Origin: Rhizobium jaguaris | Lineage (GTDB): Bacteria > Pseudomonadota > Alphaproteobacteria > Rhizobiales > Rhizobiaceae | Length of the DNA stretch: 64,000 nt | Direction of reading: 5' to 3' | Assembly (NCBI RefSeq): GCF_003627755.1 | Contig: NZ_CP032694.1 | Span: 4,274,501-4,338,500 of the forward strand | Shown here: positions 45,403 to 55,218 of the stretch, piece by piece | How positions within the stretch are numbered: position 1 is the stretch's first letter | Layout of the letters: every line of letters begins with the position of its first letter | The notes under the pieces: generated by a model | What the model was told of the DNA's origin: nothing | Seen by the model: only the letters and a program-made list of their open reading frames with translations | The model's database searches: none | Translations under genes and position numbers: made by a program

Positions 45403-45762
45403 ATGGCAATCACTCTGATGGAAGGAAAAAGGCCCCAGGATTGGGCAACGCTGGTCCTGGCAATATGTTTGTTCATCTCCCCGTGGATCTTCGGCTTTAC
45501 AGCTGAGACAATACCCAGCTGGAACGCGTGGATCGTTGCCGTCGTGCTGGCTGCGTTGGCCACTGCGGCGCTCTCGGTTTTTGCCGAATGGGAAGAATGG
45601 GCAAATCTAGTGGTCGGTCTATGGTTGATTGCGTCTCCATGGCTGCTTGGCTTTGCTGCTGATACAAGCGCGAGATGGACGAACGTCGTTCTCGGTGTGC
45701 TCGTTGCTGTCGTATCGCTGTGGGCAGTCTGGGACGTTCATCATCCCCACGCGCACGCTTAG
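45403..45762 (+). CDS. SPW-repeat inner-membrane protein
   Basis: 119 residues with four hydrophobic helices. Two SPW repeats are present: DWATLVLAICLFISPWIFGF and EWANLVVGLWLIASPWLLGF, each W-A-x-L-V ... S-P-W ... G-F. The ATG at 45403 has GGAGGAGG-type SD (45391-45397); the reading frame extends to 45196 but the upstream part looks non-coding. The family is of unknown function and often sits beside stress genes. Confidence 0.88.
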   Translation: MAITLMEGKRPQDWATLVLAICLFISPWIFGFTAETIPSWNAWIVAVVLAALATAALSVFAEWEEWANLVVGLWLIASPWLLGFAADTSARWTNVVLGVLVAVVSLWAVWDVHHPHAHA

Positions 45763-46077
45763 ACGGAGACGCGGGCCTGGTACTGGATAGACCCGCCGCG
45801 TAAAGCGGCGGGATGTTGCAACTGTTTGAACGGCACTGCCAACTTAACTTGGTCGAACCGGCGCCGGGTAATAGGTCTATGGCGCTTTCGCCGGCGCGTG
45901 CGGCTTATAGGAAACGCCGGGGTAGACCGCGTTTTTGCCGTCGTTGATCCCCCAGTCAGACAGCAATGGCGTCCTGGCCCTTTATGAGATAACAATCCTG
46001 TGGTACTCAAGATTAAGCGGAGGCGCCTCCGTTTATAATCCTGGAGACTTGTTCGACATCGTCAAGTCGCAATCCGC
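45763..46077. other. Gene-poor interval with a GC-rich hairpin
   Basis: The main feature is the 21-bp hairpin 45792-45812: CCCGCCGC and GCGGCGGG around GTAAA, which could end the SPW transcript, although no T-run follows. A minus-strand frame ending near 45880 reads NDGKNAVYPGVSYKPHAPAK, perhaps a gene scrap; I do not recognise it. The ~60 bases before 46078 presumably contain the TetR promoter. Confidence 0.5.
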
Positions 46078-46713
46078 ATGGAGCGAAAATTGGCTTCCAG
46101 GCCATCGTCAAAGCTGAAGGACGACACGCCGACAGGCGCTAAAACCCTACGCGCGGATGCACGGCGCAATCGTGACAAGCTTGTCGAAGTCGCGGCCGAA
46201 GCCTTCGCCAGCCACGGAACCGCCGCCTCGCTCGAAGACATCGCGCGGCGCGCCGGCGTCGGGGTCGGTACGCTCTACCGTCATTTTCCGACTCGCGAAC
46301 ATCTGGTCGAAGTCGTCTATCGCCACGAGGTGGAAGCGCTCTGCAACGCAGCCGAGGAGCTTTCACGCGAGCGCGCGCCGGATCAAGCGTTGGAAGAATG
46401 GATGCACCGCTTCGTCGGCTACATCGCCACCAAGCGCGGCATGTCCGACAGCCTGCGCATCCTTTTCAACAGCAATTCCACACTCTTCGCCGACAGCTAC
46501 GGCAAGGTGCCGATCGCGCTCAGCGGCCTGATCGAACGGGCAATGGCCGATGGCTCCATCCGCACCGACGTCGACAGCACCGATGTGCTGCAGGCGCTGT
46601 CCGGCACCTATTCCATGCCCAATTCACCGGAGTGGCATGACCGCTCCCGCCGCCTCGTCCGGCTGCTGATGGACGGCTTGCGCTGGGGCGCGTCGAAAAC
46701 GCGGGTGCCATAG
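46078..46713 (+). CDS. TetR-family transcriptional regulator
   Basis: 211 residues. Helix-turn-helix at about residues 25-75: RRNRDKLVEVAAEAFASHGT, then SLEDIARRAGVGVGTLYRHF with PTREHLVE. The C-terminal ligand domain is unassigned and resembles regulators of the SbtR/YxaF type (GTLYRHFPTREHLVEVVYRH). A DUF427 gene follows 73 bases later on the same strand and could be co-regulated. Confidence 0.9.
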   Translation: MERKLASRPSSKLKDDTPTGAKTLRADARRNRDKLVEVAAEAFASHGTAASLEDIARRAGVGVGTLYRHFPTREHLVEVVYRHEVEALCNAAEELSRERAPDQALEEWMHRFVGYIATKRGMSDSLRILFNSNSTLFADSYGKVPIALSGLIERAMADGSIRTDVDSTDVLQALSGTYSMPNSPEWHDRSRRLVRLLMDGLRWGASKTRVP

Positions 46714-46786
46714 GACCTGATAATCGGCAGGATGCTTCCTATATGCTTTTGAGCTGAGATCGTCACCAAAGCCGAGGAGAGCAAGA

Positions 46787-47179
46787 ATGTCCGAAAAGCT
46801 GGTCAAGATTCCCGGTCCCGATCATCCCATCGCGATCGAGAACAAGCAGGCCCATGTCACCGTTTCGGTCGCCGGCAAGGTCATCGCCGATACGCGTGAA
46901 GCGCTGTCCCTGAAGGAAGCCACCTATCCTGCCGTCATTTATGTGCCGCGCAAGGATGTCGACATGTCTGCGCTTCAGAGGACCGACCACGCCACCTATT
47001 GCCCCTATAAGGGTGATTGCTCCTATTACAGCATTCCAGCCGGCGGCGAGCGTTCGGTGAACGCGATCTGGACCTACGAAAATCCCTATGCCTCCGTCAG
47101 CCAGATCAAGGACTACATGGCCTTCTACCCCGACCGGGTCGACGCCATAAACGTCGACGCCATCAATATTGACGCTTAA
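46787..47179 (+). CDS. DUF427 domain protein
   Basis: 130-residue small beta-rich protein of the DUF427 family. Characteristic segments are [40 protein letters not shown], then [14 protein letters not shown] and [10 protein letters not shown]. The catalytic role, if any, is unknown. The end has a short repeat ([13 protein letters not shown]) that looks like a recent slippage extension. It is convergent with the CUT1 ATPase gene, overlapping by four bases. Confidence 0.9.
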   Translation: MSEKLVKIPGPDHPIAIENKQAHVTVSVAGKVIADTREALSLKEATYPAVIYVPRKDVDMSALQRTDHATYCPYKGDCSYYSIPAGGERSVNAIWTYENPYASVSQIKDYMAFYPDRVDAINVDAINIDA

Positions 47180-48246
47180 AGCGCCAAACCGCTTCCGCTA
47201 TCGAAAACATAGACCTGATCGGCATTGACGGTGACTTTCAATTGCTCGCCATAGCGAACCGGGGCTTCGCCGTCGACAACGGCCGTCACCTGTTCGCCGG
47301 CAAGCTCGAAGAGCACGTGGGTCTGCGCGCCTGTTGGTTCGACCAGCAAGGTCTGGCCGGTGAGCGCCGAGCCATCGCCCGTCAAACTGAGATGTTCCGG
47401 CCGAAGTCCGATCTTGACGTTCTGGCCGGGTTTCACTTTGCGCGCGCTCGCAATGCGCACCTGCGTGCCATCCTTCAGCCGTACGGCCGGTGAGCCGTCG
47501 ACGCCATCTGCCACGCCATCAAGAAAATTCATCGCCGGCGAGCCGATGAACCCGGCGACGAAGAGGTTGGCGGGCCGGCGGTAAAGCTCGATCGGCGTGC
47601 CCTGCTGCTCGATCTTCCCCTGGTTCAGCACGACGATGCGGTCGGCAAGCGTCATCGCTTCGATCTGGTCGTGCGTGACATAGATCGAGGTCGTCTGCAC
47701 CTTCTGATGCAGCGCCTTGATCTCCGAGCGCATCTGCACGCGCAGTTTCGCGTCGAGGTTCGACAAGGGCTCGTCGAACAGGAAGACCGCCGGATTGCGC
47801 ACGACGGCGCGGCCCATGGCAACACGCTGACGCTGGCCGCCGGACAGCTGCGCCGGCTTGCGGTCGAGCAGTTTGGTAAGGTCGAGCATGCGCGCGGCCT
47901 CGTTGACCCGCTGCTCGATCACCTGCTTGGTCTCTCCCGACAGTTTCAGATTGAAGCCCATGTTCTGCGCGACCGTCATATGCGGATAAAGCGCGTAGGA
48001 CTGGAAAACCATGGCGATGTTGCGCTCGCGCGGCGTCAACGCATTGACCACCTGGCCGCCGATCGACACATCGCCGTCGGTGATTTCCTCGAGGCCGGCG
48101 ATCATGCGCAACAGGGTCGACTTCCCGCAGCCGGACGGGCCGACAAGGGCAATGAACTCGCCATCGCCGATCGCCAGCGAGACATCATGGATGACCGGCA
48201 GCGCGCCATAGGCTTTGTGAATATTGTGCAGTTCGACGGATGCCAT
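47176..48246 (-). CDS. CUT1 sugar ABC transporter ATPase (UgpC/MalK-like)
   Basis: 356 residues. Walker [10 protein letters not shown], signature LSGGQRQR, Walker [12 protein letters not shown], and a C-terminal OB-type regulatory domain ([27 protein letters not shown]). Start at 48246 has GGAG 9 bases upstream; the longer frame to 48381 enters the permease gene. Last gene of the importer operon 51426-47176. Confidence 0.94.
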   Translation of the reverse strand: MASVELHNIHKAYGALPVIHDVSLAIGDGEFIALVGPSGCGKSTLLRMIAGLEEITDGDVSIGGQVVNALTPRERNIAMVFQSYALYPHMTVAQNMGFNLKLSGETKQVIEQRVNEAARMLDLTKLLDRKPAQLSGGQRQRVAMGRAVVRNPAVFLFDEPLSNLDAKLRVQMRSEIKALHQKVQTTSIYVTHDQIEAMTLADRIVVLNQGKIEQQGTPIELYRRPANLFVAGFIGSPAMNFLDGVADGVDGSPAVRLKDGTQVRIASARKVKPGQNVKIGLRPEHLSLTGDGSALTGQTLLVEPTGAQTHVLFELAGEQVTAVVDGEAPVRYGEQLKVTVNADQVYVFDSGSGLAL

Positions 48247-48266
48247 GCTTTTTGCTCCGGTAGGGC

Positions 48267-49115
48267 TCAGGATTTCACGGCACCGGCGGTGAGACCCGCG
48301 ATGATGTGCTTCTGTGCCAGGAAGAAAACGATGATGGTCGGCATAATGGTCAGCGTGATGAAGGCCAGCACCAGTTCCCATTCTGTGCCGAATTCGCCAC
48401 TATAGACCATCATGCCAAGCGGCCAAGGGTAGATCGAGTCCGAATTCAGCATGATCAGCGGCAGGATGTAGCTGTTCCAGCTGCCGACGAAGGAGATGAT
48501 GCTGACCGTGGCAACGATCGGACGGGAGAGCGGCAGCGAGATGTGCCAGAAGAAGCGGATATAGCCGCAACCATCGACGAAAGCCGCCTGAAACAATTCT
48601 TCCGGGAGGTTGCGAAAATAGTTTCTGAACAGAAGAATGCTCATGCCGAGGCCAAAAGCCACCTGCGGCAGCACTACGCCCCAGTAGGTATTGAGCAGAC
48701 CGAGATCGCGGATGCGGATGAAAAGCGGCAGGATCGCGGTGGCCGCTGGGAACATCAAGCCGATCAGGAAATAATTCAGCAGGAAGTTCGAACCGAAGAA
48801 CTTCACATGCGCAAAGGCGAAGGCTGCCATGGCCGAGACCGTGACCGTCAGGAACACGGTCAGAACGGCGATGATCAGCGAGTTCATCATCTGCCGCCAG
48901 TAACGGTCGCCGAACAGGATGCCGGTATAGTTCTCGAAATGCCACTCGGACGGCAGGCCGAACGGATGGGTTCTGAGGTCGCCCAGCGACTTGAAACCGC
49001 CGAGCGCCGTGGTCAACAGCGGGATCAGCACGATGGCGGCGATGATGGTCAGCGACGCGTAGAGATAGATCTTCGTGCCGGTGGTCATGCGAACGGATGA
49101 GGCCATATCAGTCAT
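48267..49115 (-). CDS. CUT1 sugar ABC transporter permease (MalG-like)
   Basis: 282 residues, six helices. EAA loop [20 protein letters not shown] followed by [20 protein letters not shown], and SWNSYILPL and the end [14 protein letters not shown] typical of MalG/UgpE. It overlaps the MalF-like gene by eight bases. Confidence 0.93.
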   Translation of the reverse strand: MTDMASSVRMTTGTKIYLYASLTIIAAIVLIPLLTTALGGFKSLGDLRTHPFGLPSEWHFENYTGILFGDRYWRQMMNSLIIAVLTVFLTVTVSAMAAFAFAHVKFFGSNFLLNYFLIGLMFPAATAILPLFIRIRDLGLLNTYWGVVLPQVAFGLGMSILLFRNYFRNLPEELFQAAFVDGCGYIRFFWHISLPLSRPIVATVSIISFVGSWNSYILPLIMLNSDSIYPWPLGMMVYSGEFGTEWELVLAFITLTIMPTIIVFFLAQKHIIAGLTAGAVKS

Positions 49116-50043
49116 TGCGCATAAATATCCGTTTGTAACCGAAGGCGAGGGTGACGCAGATGACGAACAGCACGACGCCGACGGCGCTGCCGAGGCCGAC
49201 CTGCATGCGGGTGACGCCGAAATTATAGAGGAAGGTCACCATCGTCTGCGTCGAGTTGAATGGTCCACCGCCGGTAAGCGGCATGATCAGATCGAAAAGC
49301 TGCAACGAGCCGACGACGGCGAAGAAGACCGACAGGCGCAGTGTTGAGCCGAGCAACGGCAAAGTGACGTAACGGAATTTCTGCCAGCCGGTGGCGCCGT
49401 CAATTTCGGCGGCTTCCAGCACGCTCTTGTCGAGGGACTGCAGGCCGGCGATGAACAGCATCATGTGGAAGCCGAAATATTTCCACACGATCACCGCCAG
49501 CACCGCATACATCGCCAGATTCTTGTCAGCGAGGACGTAGGGCGTGGCTGTGCCCAGGAAATGCGAGATCGCGGCGAAAAGACCATAATCGCCGTCATAG
49601 ACGAAGCGCCAAATCAGGCCAGCGGCCACTTCCGCCAACACATAGGGCAGGAAGAAGATCAGCCGGAAGAGCACGACGCCGCGAATGCGGTTCGCCAGCA
49701 TCGTCGCGAGCCAGATGGCAAGCGGCACCTGGATCGCGATCGAAACCAGGATGATCAGCGCATTGTTCTTGAGCGACGTCAAGAAGGCGTCGTTCTTGAA
49801 GAGAACCTGGAAATTGCGCAGGCCCACGAATTCCGTCGGCGGGCCGTAGCCATTCCATTTGTAGAGGCTATACCAGGCGGCTTCTCCCATCGGCAGGATG
49901 ACGAAGATGGTGAAAAGCAGCAGCGCCGGCGGCAGGAACAGCAGGATGACAGGCATGCGACCGCGTGCGGCCGGCGATTTTCGCCGCGCTGCGGGTTTCG
50001 CTCTTGCGATGGGTATGGCGGTCGTTGCGCTGACATCGGTCAT
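49108..50043 (-). CDS. CUT1 sugar ABC transporter permease (MalF-like)
   Basis: 311 residues. After a basic head, TM1 is VILLFLPPALLLFTIFVILP; then EAAWYSLYKWNG, LAEVAAGLIWRFVYD, EAA loop VLEAAEIDGATGWQKFRYVT with LPLLGST, and a typical end IFMRND. Located 72 bases after the binding-protein gene. Confidence 0.93.
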   Translation of the reverse strand: MTDVSATTAIPIARAKPAARRKSPAARGRMPVILLFLPPALLLFTIFVILPMGEAAWYSLYKWNGYGPPTEFVGLRNFQVLFKNDAFLTSLKNNALIILVSIAIQVPLAIWLATMLANRIRGVVLFRLIFFLPYVLAEVAAGLIWRFVYDGDYGLFAAISHFLGTATPYVLADKNLAMYAVLAVIVWKYFGFHMMLFIAGLQSLDKSVLEAAEIDGATGWQKFRYVTLPLLGSTLRLSVFFAVVGSLQLFDLIMPLTGGGPFNSTQTMVTFLYNFGVTRMQVGLGSAVGVVLFVICVTLAFGYKRIFMRND

Positions 50044-50115
50044 TGGCGGTCTCGACTTTGTAATTCAAAAGAAGAATGGCGCCGGCCAAGGTGAATTGCC
50101 GGCGCCCGTCGGCGG

Positions 50116-51426
50116 TTAGAGCTGATCCTGCTCGAAGGCGTCCTGGACCTGCTGTGCGCCATCCTTCGGCGTGATCTGACCCGAAACGATACCGACCGAG
50201 ATGTCGTTGACGACGCGGCCGACGGAAGGACCGAGATCCTGGTCGAAGAAGTTCTGGTGCCAGGTCGAATGCGCCAATTGGTCGGCCGATGCATGCATCA
50301 GCGGGCTCTTGACGCCATCTTCCGAACCGATCGTCACCGGAATGATCATGCCGGCCTGCGCCATGATGCGCTCATTGTCCGGATTGGTCAGATAGGCCAG
50401 GAAGTCGAGCGCTTCCGGCGGTGCCTTCTTGGTCACGGCCCAGCCATTCAGGCCGCCGAGCGTATCGGTCGCAAGACCGGCGCCACCCGTGACCGCCGGG
50501 AAGGCGAAACGGCCGATATTGTCGTCGGCCAGACCCTTGCCGTCGCCGGCATTGGTGCGCTGGTTGGCGGCGGTGTTTTCAAAACCGAGGATCATAGCAG
50601 CCTTGCCGTCGCCGAAGACGCCGAGCGCCTGCGGCCAGGTGGTGCCGAGATAACCGGGCTGGAACGGATCGAGCTTGCCGAGGTCTGCGAGCTGCTCGCC
50701 GGCCTTGATGATCGCCGGGTCGTTGAAGCCGTTGCCCTGGCCGGTCTTGGCCGCGGTGAAGACCTGCTGGCCTCCGTCACGCATCACCAGATAGCTCCAG
50801 TAGAAGTGGATCGGCCACTTCTCGCCGCCACCGCCTGCGATCGGAACGATGCCGGCAGCCTTTATCTTCTTGACCGCGGCCAGATAGTCGTCCCAGCTCT
50901 TGATGGCTGTCGCATCGACGCCGGCCTTGGCGAAGAGCGCCTTGTTGTAGAAGAAGGAAACGGTGCCGAGCTTGAATGGCACGGCGCTGATTTTGTTGTC
51001 GAAGGTGAGGCCCTTTACGGCAGCGGGGTTGTAGGTCTTCAGCCAGGCGCCGCCATTGGCGTTCATCGCCGTGGTCAGGTCCATCAGCGTGCCGGTTTCT
51101 TCCTGCTGCTTCAGCACGCCGCCGCCCCAGCTATAGAAGAAATCCGGTGCGTCCTTCGATTGCAGCAGCGTCGGCAGCTTGGCCTTGAAGGCTTCATTCG
51201 CCAGGAACTGCATTTCGATCTTCACGCCCGGATGCTTGGCTTCGTATTGATCGGCGATCTTCCGCCAGATGGCGATGTAGTTCGGATCGAGCTCCAGGTG
51301 CAGCCACTTGACGACCGTATCCGCGGCCGCGCTGGTAGCACCGGCAAGGATCGCAAGCCCTGTGGCGGCGGCAATGGCGGCGATACGCGCACCGCGAAGG
51401 GCTTTCGCCCCACGTTCATACAGCAT
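50116..51426 (-). CDS. CUT1 sugar ABC transporter solute-binding protein (family 1)
   Basis: 436 residues. Sec signal peptide at about residues 1-35 (RIAAIAAATGLAILAGATSA). Mature part starts VVKWLHLELDPNYIAIWRKI and shows YEAKHPGVKIEMQFLANEAF and WGGGVLKQQEETGTLMDLTT of the extracellular sugar-binding family. The ATG at 51426 has GGGAGGAG upstream. It is divergent from the ROK regulator. The ligand is not evident. Confidence 0.94.
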   Translation of the reverse strand: MLYERGAKALRGARIAAIAAATGLAILAGATSAAADTVVKWLHLELDPNYIAIWRKIADQYEAKHPGVKIEMQFLANEAFKAKLPTLLQSKDAPDFFYSWGGGVLKQQEETGTLMDLTTAMNANGGAWLKTYNPAAVKGLTFDNKISAVPFKLGTVSFFYNKALFAKAGVDATAIKSWDDYLAAVKKIKAAGIVPIAGGGGEKWPIHFYWSYLVMRDGGQQVFTAAKTGQGNGFNDPAIIKAGEQLADLGKLDPFQPGYLGTTWPQALGVFGDGKAAMILGFENTAANQRTNAGDGKGLADDNIGRFAFPAVTGGAGLATDTLGGLNGWAVTKKAPPEALDFLAYLTNPDNERIMAQAGMIIPVTIGSEDGVKSPLMHASADQLAHSTWHQNFFDQDLGPSVGRVVNDISVGIVSGQITPKDGAQQVQDAFEQDQL

Positions 51427-51457
51427 GATTTTCTCCTCCCAAGGGAACAAGAGCCTC

Positions 51458-51486
51458 AATTAATTTTTCCCTTATGCGGATTAATT
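51458..51486. promoter_or_regulatory. Candidate ROK-family operator
   Basis: AATTAAT (51458) is mirrored by ATTAATT (51480) across 15 bases, 32 bases upstream of the binding-protein ATG. AT-rich dyads of this kind are typical targets of NagC/Mlc-type ROK repressors. A candidate ROK-gene promoter has TTGACA at 51553. Confidence 0.5.
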
Positions 51487-51647
51487 CAACGGAGCTTTGC
51501 TGAAATGTCAACCACCATTCCCAAATTTTCCGCAAAGAGGCCGGAAAACGGCTTGACATAAGGCACTATGCATAGGCTATTTAATTCGCATCCCGTCAAA
51601 AATATCAGGCTCGCAGCCGAGCGGAAGCATCATTCGGCACCATTCTC

Positions 51648-52853
51648 ATGAAAACAGCAGACCCCGAGCTTATGCGGGCGATAAACCGCTTCAACGTGCT
51701 GGATACCATCCGGCGGGCGGGTTCGATCGCACGTATTGAAATCAGCGAACGCACCCAGCTTTCGACTACCACGGTCTCGGCGATCACCGCTTCGCTACTC
51801 GATGACGGCCTGATCTTGGCGCGCACCGAAGGCGACTTGCGGGAAGCAGCAGCCCGTGGCCGGCCGCGCGTCATGCTGGAGCTAAATCCGGACGCCGCCC
51901 GCGTCGTCGGCGCAAAAATCGCCGCCAACCGCATGGTCTTCGTCGTCGCCGATTTCCGTGGCGAAGTGCTGTCGACGCTGACGCTCGCCCTTCGGGTCGA
52001 CCGGCAACCGATCAGCGTCATCACTGATCTGATCGAAGACGGCGTGCGTCGCTGCGTGGTCGACGCCGATCTGGCGCTCGATGAAATTGATTCGGTCTGT
52101 CTGGGCCTGCCCGGCGTTATCGAACACCGCACTGGCCATGTGCGCTCCAGCCCGATCTTCCGCGAAAACGGCGTCGACTTCGCCAAAGACATGTCCGAGC
52201 GGCTGGGCGTCACCACCATCGTCGAGAGTGATGCGCATGCCATCACGCTGGCGCATCACTGGTTCGGCGAGGCGAGAGATCTCGACGACATGGTGCTGGT
52301 GTCGCTGGAACAGACCCTCGGCCTCGGCGTGCTTCATGGCGGCCAACTGTTTCGCGGTGCCGGTGGCTTGAGCCACAATCTCGGCGACCTCGCGCTTGGA
52401 ATCGGGGCGCAAGGCATGATTAGGCTCGCGAGCCTGGCGGGCGAAAGTGCCATTCTCGGCGACCAGCCGAACGGTGGCCGCTTTGCTGAAGCCATCCGCC
52501 TCGGTCGCGGTATGGCCCATGCGAAAACATTGATTGCAGCCGAGGACAACACGCTGATCAGCGCGGCGATCCGGGCGGGCGAAGCCTGCGGCATGGCGCT
52601 TGCCAATATCGTCACCTTGTTCGCGCCGCCGCGCGTCATCCTCGTCGGATCGAGCCTGGCGCTTGGCCAACCCTTCCTCGACAGCCTGCGGGACGCCTAT
52701 TCCCTGGCGATCCCGCCATCGATCAAGGGCGTCACCGAACTCGTCTTCGACCAGTCGACGGACGAAACCTGGGCGCAGGGCGCGGCTGTGGTCGCACTGC
52801 GCGAACTCTACGAATCTCCTTGGGGAACGACAGGGCCGGCACCGGCGCTCTAA
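51648..52853 (+). CDS. ROK-family transcriptional regulator (NagC/XylR-like)
   Basis: 401 residues. N-terminal MarR-like winged helix (DTIRRAGSIARIEISERTQL, STTTVSAITASLLDDGLILA) and a ROK sugar-binding/kinase-like domain (LGLPGVIEHRTGHVRSSPIF, then SDAHAITLAHHWFGEA and GVLHGGQLFRGAGGLSHNLG). The CxCGxxGC zinc motif of most ROK proteins is absent in the segment following GGLSHNLGD, so sugar sensing may differ. Divergent from the CUT1 importer and upstream of the Gfo/Idh gene. Confidence 0.92.
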   Translation: MKTADPELMRAINRFNVLDTIRRAGSIARIEISERTQLSTTTVSAITASLLDDGLILARTEGDLREAAARGRPRVMLELNPDAARVVGAKIAANRMVFVVADFRGEVLSTLTLALRVDRQPISVITDLIEDGVRRCVVDADLALDEIDSVCLGLPGVIEHRTGHVRSSPIFRENGVDFAKDMSERLGVTTIVESDAHAITLAHHWFGEARDLDDMVLVSLEQTLGLGVLHGGQLFRGAGGLSHNLGDLALGIGAQGMIRLASLAGESAILGDQPNGGRFAEAIRLGRGMAHAKTLIAAEDNTLISAAIRAGEACGMALANIVTLFAPPRVILVGSSLALGQPFLDSLRDAYSLAIPPSIKGVTELVFDQSTDETWAQGAAVVALRELYESPWGTTGPAPAL

Positions 52854-52894
52854 CCCCGTTAGGTAAGCACAGACACTTCATTTGGAGGAATTTT

Positions 52895-53995
52895 ATGGAA
52901 AAGGTCGGTATTGGCATCATCGGTTGCGGAAACATTTCCGGCGCCTATCTCACCGCGATGAAATCGTTCCCCATTCTCGATATCAAAGGGGTCGCTGACC
53001 TCAATCGCGAACTCGCCGAAGCCAAGGCCGCCGAATTCGGCCTGAAAGCCGTTGACGTCGCTGCCCTGTTCGCAGACCCCTCGATCGAGATCATCGTCAA
53101 CCTGACCATCCCGAAGGCGCATGTCGCCGTCGGTCTGCAGGCGCTCGAAGCCGGCAAGCACACCTATTCCGAAAAGCCGCTCGGCATCAATTTCGCAGAG
53201 GGCAAGAAACTCGCAGACGCTGCCGCCGCCAAGGGCCTGCGCATCGGCGCGGCTCCGGATACCTTCCTCGGCGGCGGTCATCAGACGGCGCGCGCCGTCA
53301 TCGACGAAGGCGCGATCGGCATCCCGGTCGGCGGCACCGCTACCTTCATGTGCCCCGGCCATGAACGCTGGCATCCGAATCCGGCTTTCTATTACGAAGT
53401 GGGCGGCGGCCCGATGCTCGACATGGGTCCCTACTACATCACCGACCTCGTCAATCTGCTCGGTCCGGTTTCCCAGGTCGCCGGCTTTGCAGTGACCCCA
53501 CGCAAGGAACGCATCATCACCAGCGAACCGCGTAACGGCGAGCGCATCCCGGTGCATGTGCCAACCCACGTCGCCGGCGTCATGGCTTTCGCCAACGGCG
53601 CCGTCGTGCAGATCGGCATGAGCTTCGACGTCGCCGGCCACAAGCATGTGCCACTCGAAGTCTACGGCACCGAAGGCACGCTGATCGTGCCCGATCCGAA
53701 CCGCTTCGCCGGCCCGGTCGAATACCTCAAGAAGGGTGGCCAGTTCGAGGAACGCGAAGTCACTGCTCCCTATGCCGATGGCAACTATCGCTCGCTCGGT
53801 GTTGCCGATCTGGCGCATGCCATCCGCTCCAACCGGCCGCATCGCGCCAATGGCAGTCTGGCGCTGCACGTGCTCGAAGTCATGGAAGCCTTCCAGACCG
53901 CATCCGACACCGGCCGCACGGTCGCCATCACCACCAAGACAGAACGCCCGGCCCCGCTTTCCGAATCCCTCGTGGACGGCAAGATCGGCCGCTAA
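52895..53995 (+). CDS. Gfo/Idh/MocA-family sugar dehydrogenase
   Basis: 366 residues. Rossmann NAD(P) motif GIIGCGNISGAYL, then YSEKPLGIN with the catalytic lysine, and the C-terminal sheet (GGGPMLDMGPYYITDLVNLL; the D/H region of the active site). Such enzymes oxidise sugar hydroxyls, often at C3. GGAGG precedes the ATG at 52895. It follows the ROK gene by 41 bases and precedes an IS110 element and the ThuA-like gene; ThuB, the partner of ThuA in Sinorhizobium, is of this family. Confidence 0.93.
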   Translation: MEKVGIGIIGCGNISGAYLTAMKSFPILDIKGVADLNRELAEAKAAEFGLKAVDVAALFADPSIEIIVNLTIPKAHVAVGLQALEAGKHTYSEKPLGINFAEGKKLADAAAAKGLRIGAAPDTFLGGGHQTARAVIDEGAIGIPVGGTATFMCPGHERWHPNPAFYYEVGGGPMLDMGPYYITDLVNLLGPVSQVAGFAVTPRKERIITSEPRNGERIPVHVPTHVAGVMAFANGAVVQIGMSFDVAGHKHVPLEVYGTEGTLIVPDPNRFAGPVEYLKKGGQFEEREVTAPYADGNYRSLGVADLAHAIRSNRPHRANGSLALHVLEVMEAFQTASDTGRTVAITTKTERPAPLSESLVDGKIGR

Positions 53996-54020
53996 TTGAG
54001 CTAATTCAGGAGGAGGTGGC

Positions 54021-54059
54021 ATGAAAGAGGCCGCTCCCATCGAGAGAACGGATTTCTGA
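54021..54059 (+). pseudogene. 12-codon open frame with a perfect ribosome site, cut at the IS110 border
   Basis: AGGAGGAGGTGGC precedes ATG at 54021; translation gives MKEAAPIERTDF then TGA (54057-54059). The ribosome site is far stronger than expected by chance, and the frame stops where the IS110 element probably begins. It may be the start of a gene interrupted by the insertion, or a ribosome site left without its gene. Confidence 0.4.
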
Positions 54060-54147
54060 GATGCAGATGATCTTAGGACAGTCACGCTTTGCGCCGTTTG
54101 GCTTACCTTTGGTGGGTTTTCGCGAACTCAGTGAAGGAGAGCAAAGC

Positions 54148-55218
54148 GTGACTGCACCTTATGATTATCACATTGGGGTGGATTACCACAAAAGCTACAG
54201 CCACCTGGTCGTGCAGGATGGGGCGGGGAAGACGTTGCGATCCGGTCGAGTGAAGAACGATCGTCAGTCGCTCGGCTCGTTCCTGGAGCGGTATCGGGAG
54301 AACAGCCATGCGGTGGTGGAAGCCACCCGTAACTGGATGGTGATGTATGACTGGCTCGACGATATCTGCGACGATGTTGTCCTGGCGCATCCGCTGAAGG
54401 TGAAGGCGATCGCCGATGCGAAGATCAAGACGGACAAGATCGACGCGACGGTGCTGGCGCACCTGCTGCGCGCCGACCTGGTGCCGGAAGCCTGGGCGCC
54501 GAGCGAGAAATCACGGGAGCTTCGCGTGGCGCTGCGTGAGCGGATGTTTTACGTGCGGTTGCGGACGATGACCAAGAACCGCATCGTCACGGTGTTCGAC
54601 CGTTACCCGGAGCAGATAGCCCAGCTGAAGAAGCTGGGCGACCTGTTCGGCAAGGCCGGGCGTCAGCAACTTGCCGCGCTCAATGTGTCGGAGATCGACC
54701 GCATTCAGATCAACCGGGGGCTGGAGTTCATCGGCGACATCGACGGGCGGATCAAACAGTCTGAAGCGACGATCCGAGCGATGACGAAGACCAACAGCAA
54801 TGTGAAGCTGCTCAAGACCATCCCCGGTATTGGGGAGTTCTTCGCCCGGCTGATCGACGCCGAGATCGACGACATCTCCCGCTTCCGCAACCCGAAGAAG
54901 CTTGCCGCCTATGCCGGCCTGGTGCCCTCGACCTATTCCTCCGGCGGCAAGACCTATCACGGTAAGATCATCAAGCAGGGCAACAAGTGGTTGCGCTGGG
55001 CTTTTGTCGAGGCGGTCGCGCCGGCCGTCGCCACCGACCCGCAGCTTCGGGCTCAGTACGAACATCTGAAGTTCCGAGGAACGAATAAAGCGCGCGTCGC
55101 GATGGCGCGCAAACTTTTGACGATCGCCTTCCAGATCCTGCGTGACCAGCGCCCCTACGAGCGGCGCGGCGCAAACAGTGAGGAAGGTGCATCGTCGACG
55201 ACATCCCGGCTGTCCTGA
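54148..55218 (+). CDS. IS110-family transposase (DEDD recombinase)
   Basis: 356 residues. N-terminal RuvC-like domain with acidic residues in HIGVDYHKSYSHLVV, HAVVEATRNWM and KIKTDKIDATVLAHLLRADL; C-terminal Transposase_20 domain with LLKTIPGIGEFFARLIDAEI, FRNPKKLAAYAGLVPS and the serine-bearing TYSSGGKTYHGKIIKQGNK. The gene appears intact. Start is GTG at 54148 with AAGGAGA upstream; an ATG at 54061 would add a 29-residue tail unlike the family. Such enzymes insert DNA guided by a structured RNA made from the element's non-coding end. Confidence 0.92.
   Translation: MTAPYDYHIGVDYHKSYSHLVVQDGAGKTLRSGRVKNDRQSLGSFLERYRENSHAVVEATRNWMVMYDWLDDICDDVVLAHPLKVKAIADAKIKTDKIDATVLAHLLRADLVPEAWAPSEKSRELRVALRERMFYVRLRTMTKNRIVTVFDRYPEQIAQLKKLGDLFGKAGRQQLAALNVSEIDRIQINRGLEFIGDIDGRIKQSEATIRAMTKTNSNVKLLKTIPGIGEFFARLIDAEIDDISRFRNPKKLAAYAGLVPSTYSSGGKTYHGKIIKQGNKWLRWAFVEAVAPAVATDPQLRAQYEHLKFRGTNKARVAMARKLLTIAFQILRDQRPYERRGANSEEGASSTTSRLS

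Noticed and set aside
45759..46010. 83-codon minus-strand frame after the SPW gene
   Set aside because: Low-complexity Arg-rich translation through a GC hairpin with no convincing ribosome site.
54148..55218. Considered whether the IS110 element has target-site duplications or terminal inverted repeats
   Set aside because: I could not find matching direct repeats or terminal inverted repeats longer than about six bases, which is normal for this family.
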